In this document: in pieces, positions 39,651-41,760 of the stretch | Numbering within the stretch: position 1 is the first letter of the stretch | How the letters are laid out: the number at the start of each line of letters is the position of its first letter | Virus record (IMG/VR): IMGVR_UViG_3300030329_002226 | Location: 1-41,760 of that record | Length of the DNA: 41,760 bases | Strand: one strand, 5' to 3' | DNA from: a virus | Notes under the pieces: generated by a model | The model's input: only the letters and a program-made list of their open reading frames with translations | What the model was told of the DNA's origin: nothing | Databases searched by the model: none | Translations under genes and position numbers: made by a program

Positions 39651-41760
39651 TTAAGATATTTGAATCCAAGTATTATCTGGGCAGAAGTAAATATGATTTG
39701 CATCTATAGCGTATCCCATTACCCTAACTATTTCTGAACTTGATGATGGAGCAGTAGTAGTTACTACATTATTATTATCTGCACTTAAATACAAAGGTGC
39801 TCCAATTGTAAAACCATGACTTGAATGATAGTATATTCCATGTGTTAACATACCTACCGTACTAGCAGTGCCAGTTCCTAAAGCAACAGCTATTAATCCT
39901 TTTGAAGTAGATGCAGCATCAGCTTGAGTGTCATCCCAACCACTACTACCATTTAAAATATAATACTCTGTCGCTGTTACACTAGTACTACCAAAATTAA
40001 TTATAGTACCAGAACCACCTGATGTTAAAGAAGTATCAAGTTGAATATTAGAATCACCACTTAATACTAAATCAGTACCGGATAAAGTGATATTGCCATC
40101 ACTAGTAATACCAGTTACAAGTAGATTTTCACTTATACTTACTGTTCTACTACTATTACAACTTATTACTGTACCAGATGTATTAATAATAGAAAAAGTA
40201 TTCATACCCCATTCTAATCTAGTATCTGTACTAGCTCCATAAGCTAAAGTGTCTAAGGTAAGAGTTCCATCAATATCTGCACCTGTACTTGTCGTTTCGA
40301 ATTTTTTACTTCCATTGTGATAAAGTTCTACAGCTCCTCCATTAATAAATTTTGCCATTTCTGTAGAATCATCATTATCTCTAATAACAACATCATCTTC
40401 AGCTAATATCTTAATATCATCTCCATCACTTTGAAGAATTAAATCGCCAGTTCCAACTTTTACAAATCCATTTGCACCATTATGATACACTTGCATATCG
40501 TTATCATCACCAAGCTGTAATTGAGCTGAATCGCTATCTAAATGAACAGTGCCAAAAAAAGTTGATTCACCAGTATCATCTATTTGAAATCTTGTATATT
40601 GTGTACCACCTGAGCTAGCAGCTTCTTGGAATAACAATCTACCACTACTATCAATACTTAATTCCCATAACTGAGTAGTTGCATCTGATCTATATAATTG
40701 TAGATTTGGATTAGTAGCTTCATTAATACGTAAATTACCACAAGTTATGTCTTCTGAGGTTATAGTACCTGTAAAAGTTGCATTACCAGTAGATGTTAAA
40801 CTTAAAGGTGTAGTACTGTCAGCGGTATTTTGAAATGAAAAACCTTCACCAGCAGTTCCACTTGTTGCTTCCCAAGCGCCAAACTTTCTTAAAGATCCTG
40901 TAAAATAAACATTTTGATCAGACCATATACCAGCTTCATTTGCTCTAAACCTTCTTACTCCGTCTGTTGCTATAGATACTTGTTCTTTGTTACTTGATGC
41001 ATCATATTCTTCCAGATACATTCCATTACCATCATGTGAGGTAAAGTTATAAGCAGGAGTAGTTGCGCTTCCATCTGAAGTATTTATAATACCTGCAAAA
41101 GTTGCATTTTGTGATGTATCAAATTCTAATGCCTGAGTGCTGTTTGAAAATAATTTTAACGCGTGATTGCTGTATGTACCAATAACAGAACTACTATCCT
41201 GTGAATACATTTTTAAAATACAGTCATTCGTTGTATCTGTTATAGTTAAAGTTGGACTACTAGCAGAAGACAAAGTTAAATTACCCCCAGCTGTAATAGT
41301 ACCAGTTGTAGTTATTACGTCTATGTAAGCATTAGCCCAATAATAACTTGTTGTACCTAAATCATATGTACTATCAGCGCTGGGCATGCATGCACCACTA
41401 AACTCTGTACTACCACTACTTATTTCTTGTCTAACAGATCCACTTGTTACAATTTGAAGTTTACCGCTTGAGTTTAAATACATTGCCCCGGTATCATCAC
41501 TACCGTTTATCCATTGTACTTGTGGGGTAGCTCCAGATCCATCATCTAAAACTATATTACCTGCAAAAGTATTAGCAGTTGTTCCAGTTTGAGTTAATTT
41601 ACCACCATAATTTATATCATCATTAAACGTAGCTGAACCACCTTCTGACATATCTAAGGTAAGAGCATCAATAGTTGAGCCACCATCTACACCTCGTAAT
41701 ATTAAATCACCATCAGATATTCTTGATCTTAATTGTAAATCGTTTCCACTCTTACTAAAT
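39651..41760 (-). CDS. Tail fibre-like protein, 5' end missing (runs off right edge)
   Basis: The ATG at 41651 is probably not the true start. The same frame stays open through 41652-41760, adding 36 codons of the same repeat type (DGDLILRGVDGGSTIDALTL). At least 702 residues lie in the window. Beta repeats include GNLTLSSASSPTLTITDTT, LQLGDDNDMQVYHNGANGF, DDIKILAEDDVVIRDNDD and LYHNGSKKFETTSTGADIDG, common in marine phage fibres. A C-terminal domain (GLIAVALGTGTASTVGMLTH, GAPLYLSADNN, RVMGYAIDANHIYFCPDNTW) ends the protein. No chaperone-type self-cleaving S74 end was seen. Likely role: receptor binding or side fibre. Confidence 0.78.
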   Translation of the reverse strand, partial: FSKSGNDLQLRSRISDGDLILRGVDGGSTIDALTLDMSEGGSATFNDDINYGGKLTQTGTTANTFAGNIVLDDGSGATPQVQWINGSDDTGAMYLNSSGKLQIVTSGSVRQEISSGSTEFSGACMPSADSTYDLGTTSYYWANAYIDVITTTGTITAGGNLTLSSASSPTLTITDTTNDCILKMYSQDSSSVIGTYSNHALKLFSNSTQALEFDTSQNATFAGIINTSDGSATTPAYNFTSHDGNGMYLEEYDASSNKEQVSIATDGVRRFRANEAGIWSDQNVYFTGSLRKFGAWEATSGTAGEGFSFQNTADSTTPLSLTSTGNATFTGTITSEDITCGNLRINEATNPNLQLYRSDATTQLWELSIDSSGRLLFQEAASSGGTQYTRFQIDDTGESTFFGTVHLDSDSAQLQLGDDNDMQVYHNGANGFVKVGTGDLILQSDGDDIKILAEDDVVIRDNDDSTEMAKFINGGAVELYHNGSKKFETTSTGADIDGTLTLDTLAYGASTDTRLEWGMNTFSIINTSGTVISCNSSRTVSISENLLVTGITSDGNITLSGTDLVLSGDSNIQLDTSLTSGGSGTIINFGSTSVTATEYYILNGSSGWDDTQADAASTSKGLIAVALGTGTASTVGMLTHGIYYHSSHGFTIGAPLYLSADNNNVVTTTAPSSSSEIVRVMGYAIDANHIYFCPDNTWIQIS

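Noticed and set aside
1-41760. Circular genome with ends joining at 1/41760
   Set aside because: Joining the edges would end the thioredoxin-fold gene after about ten codons in a sequence unlike that fold. No shared end sequence was seen. Both edges look like cut points.

Overview
The window is a low-GC stretch of a tailed-phage genome, either a contig or part of one. Every gene I support lies on the minus strand, so transcription runs from high to low coordinates. Both edges cut through genes: a tail-fibre-like gene enters at the right edge, and a secreted thioredoxin-fold gene runs off the left edge. I see no tRNA, rRNA, CRISPR array, integrase, insertion sequence or replication gene.

Host and lineage (inference). 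The likely host is a Bacteroidota bacterium, probably marine flavobacterial. Three signal peptides end in Gly-Gln just before a charged mature protein. Start codons sit in A/T-rich contexts (often AAATTATG) rather than behind Shine-Dalgarno boxes. The order terminase, ~800-residue portal, scaffold, capsid, two ring or adaptor proteins, giant tail-hub protein, then three ejection-type proteins ending in a 2633-residue giant is podovirus-like. It most resembles crAss-like (Crassvirales-type) phages and uncultured marine relatives. This is judged from remembered family features, not from a search.

Layout in transcription order. (1) 41760-38560: tail fibre, an adhesion-type protein and a small unknown. 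(2) 38534-36294: groEL, groES and a MarR-like winged-helix gene, overlapping each other. (3) 36291-33049: small, low-complexity, basic, Gln/Asn-rich or His-rich proteins, a terminator and a small membrane protein. (4) 33047-32184: a minimal HExxH metallopeptidase and a 3-TM holin, a likely lysis pair. (5) 32161-30309: a surface-type protein, two small unknowns, an elongated GroES-like protein and a small gene abutting the terminase. (6) 30309-22988: large terminase, portal, scaffold and major capsid protein. (7) 22987-13465: an unknown gene bracketed by two UUCG-type hairpins, two ring proteins, and tail-hub proteins, one carrying an embedded FISUMP-type lectin-like domain. (8) 13455-2506: a GNAT-like enzyme and three ejection-type proteins. 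One of these ends at a G8 run where a -1 shift opens a 35-residue acidic tail. (9) 2495-1: an envelope cassette with a 29-residue cationic peptide, a small secreted basic protein, a predicted outer-membrane barrel, a lipoprotein overlapping a TM/coiled-coil protein (spanin-like pair), and a secreted thioredoxin fold with both active-site cysteines replaced.

Taken together this is the late half of a lytic-looking phage: packaging, capsid, tail, ejection and lysis. It carries its own chaperonin pair plus a second GroES-like protein, and a set of host-envelope proteins at the far end of the transcription unit. Four genes or gene parts were recovered by reading short gaps directly: 1-292, 2406-2495, 34680-34829 and the 12256-12371 frame extension.
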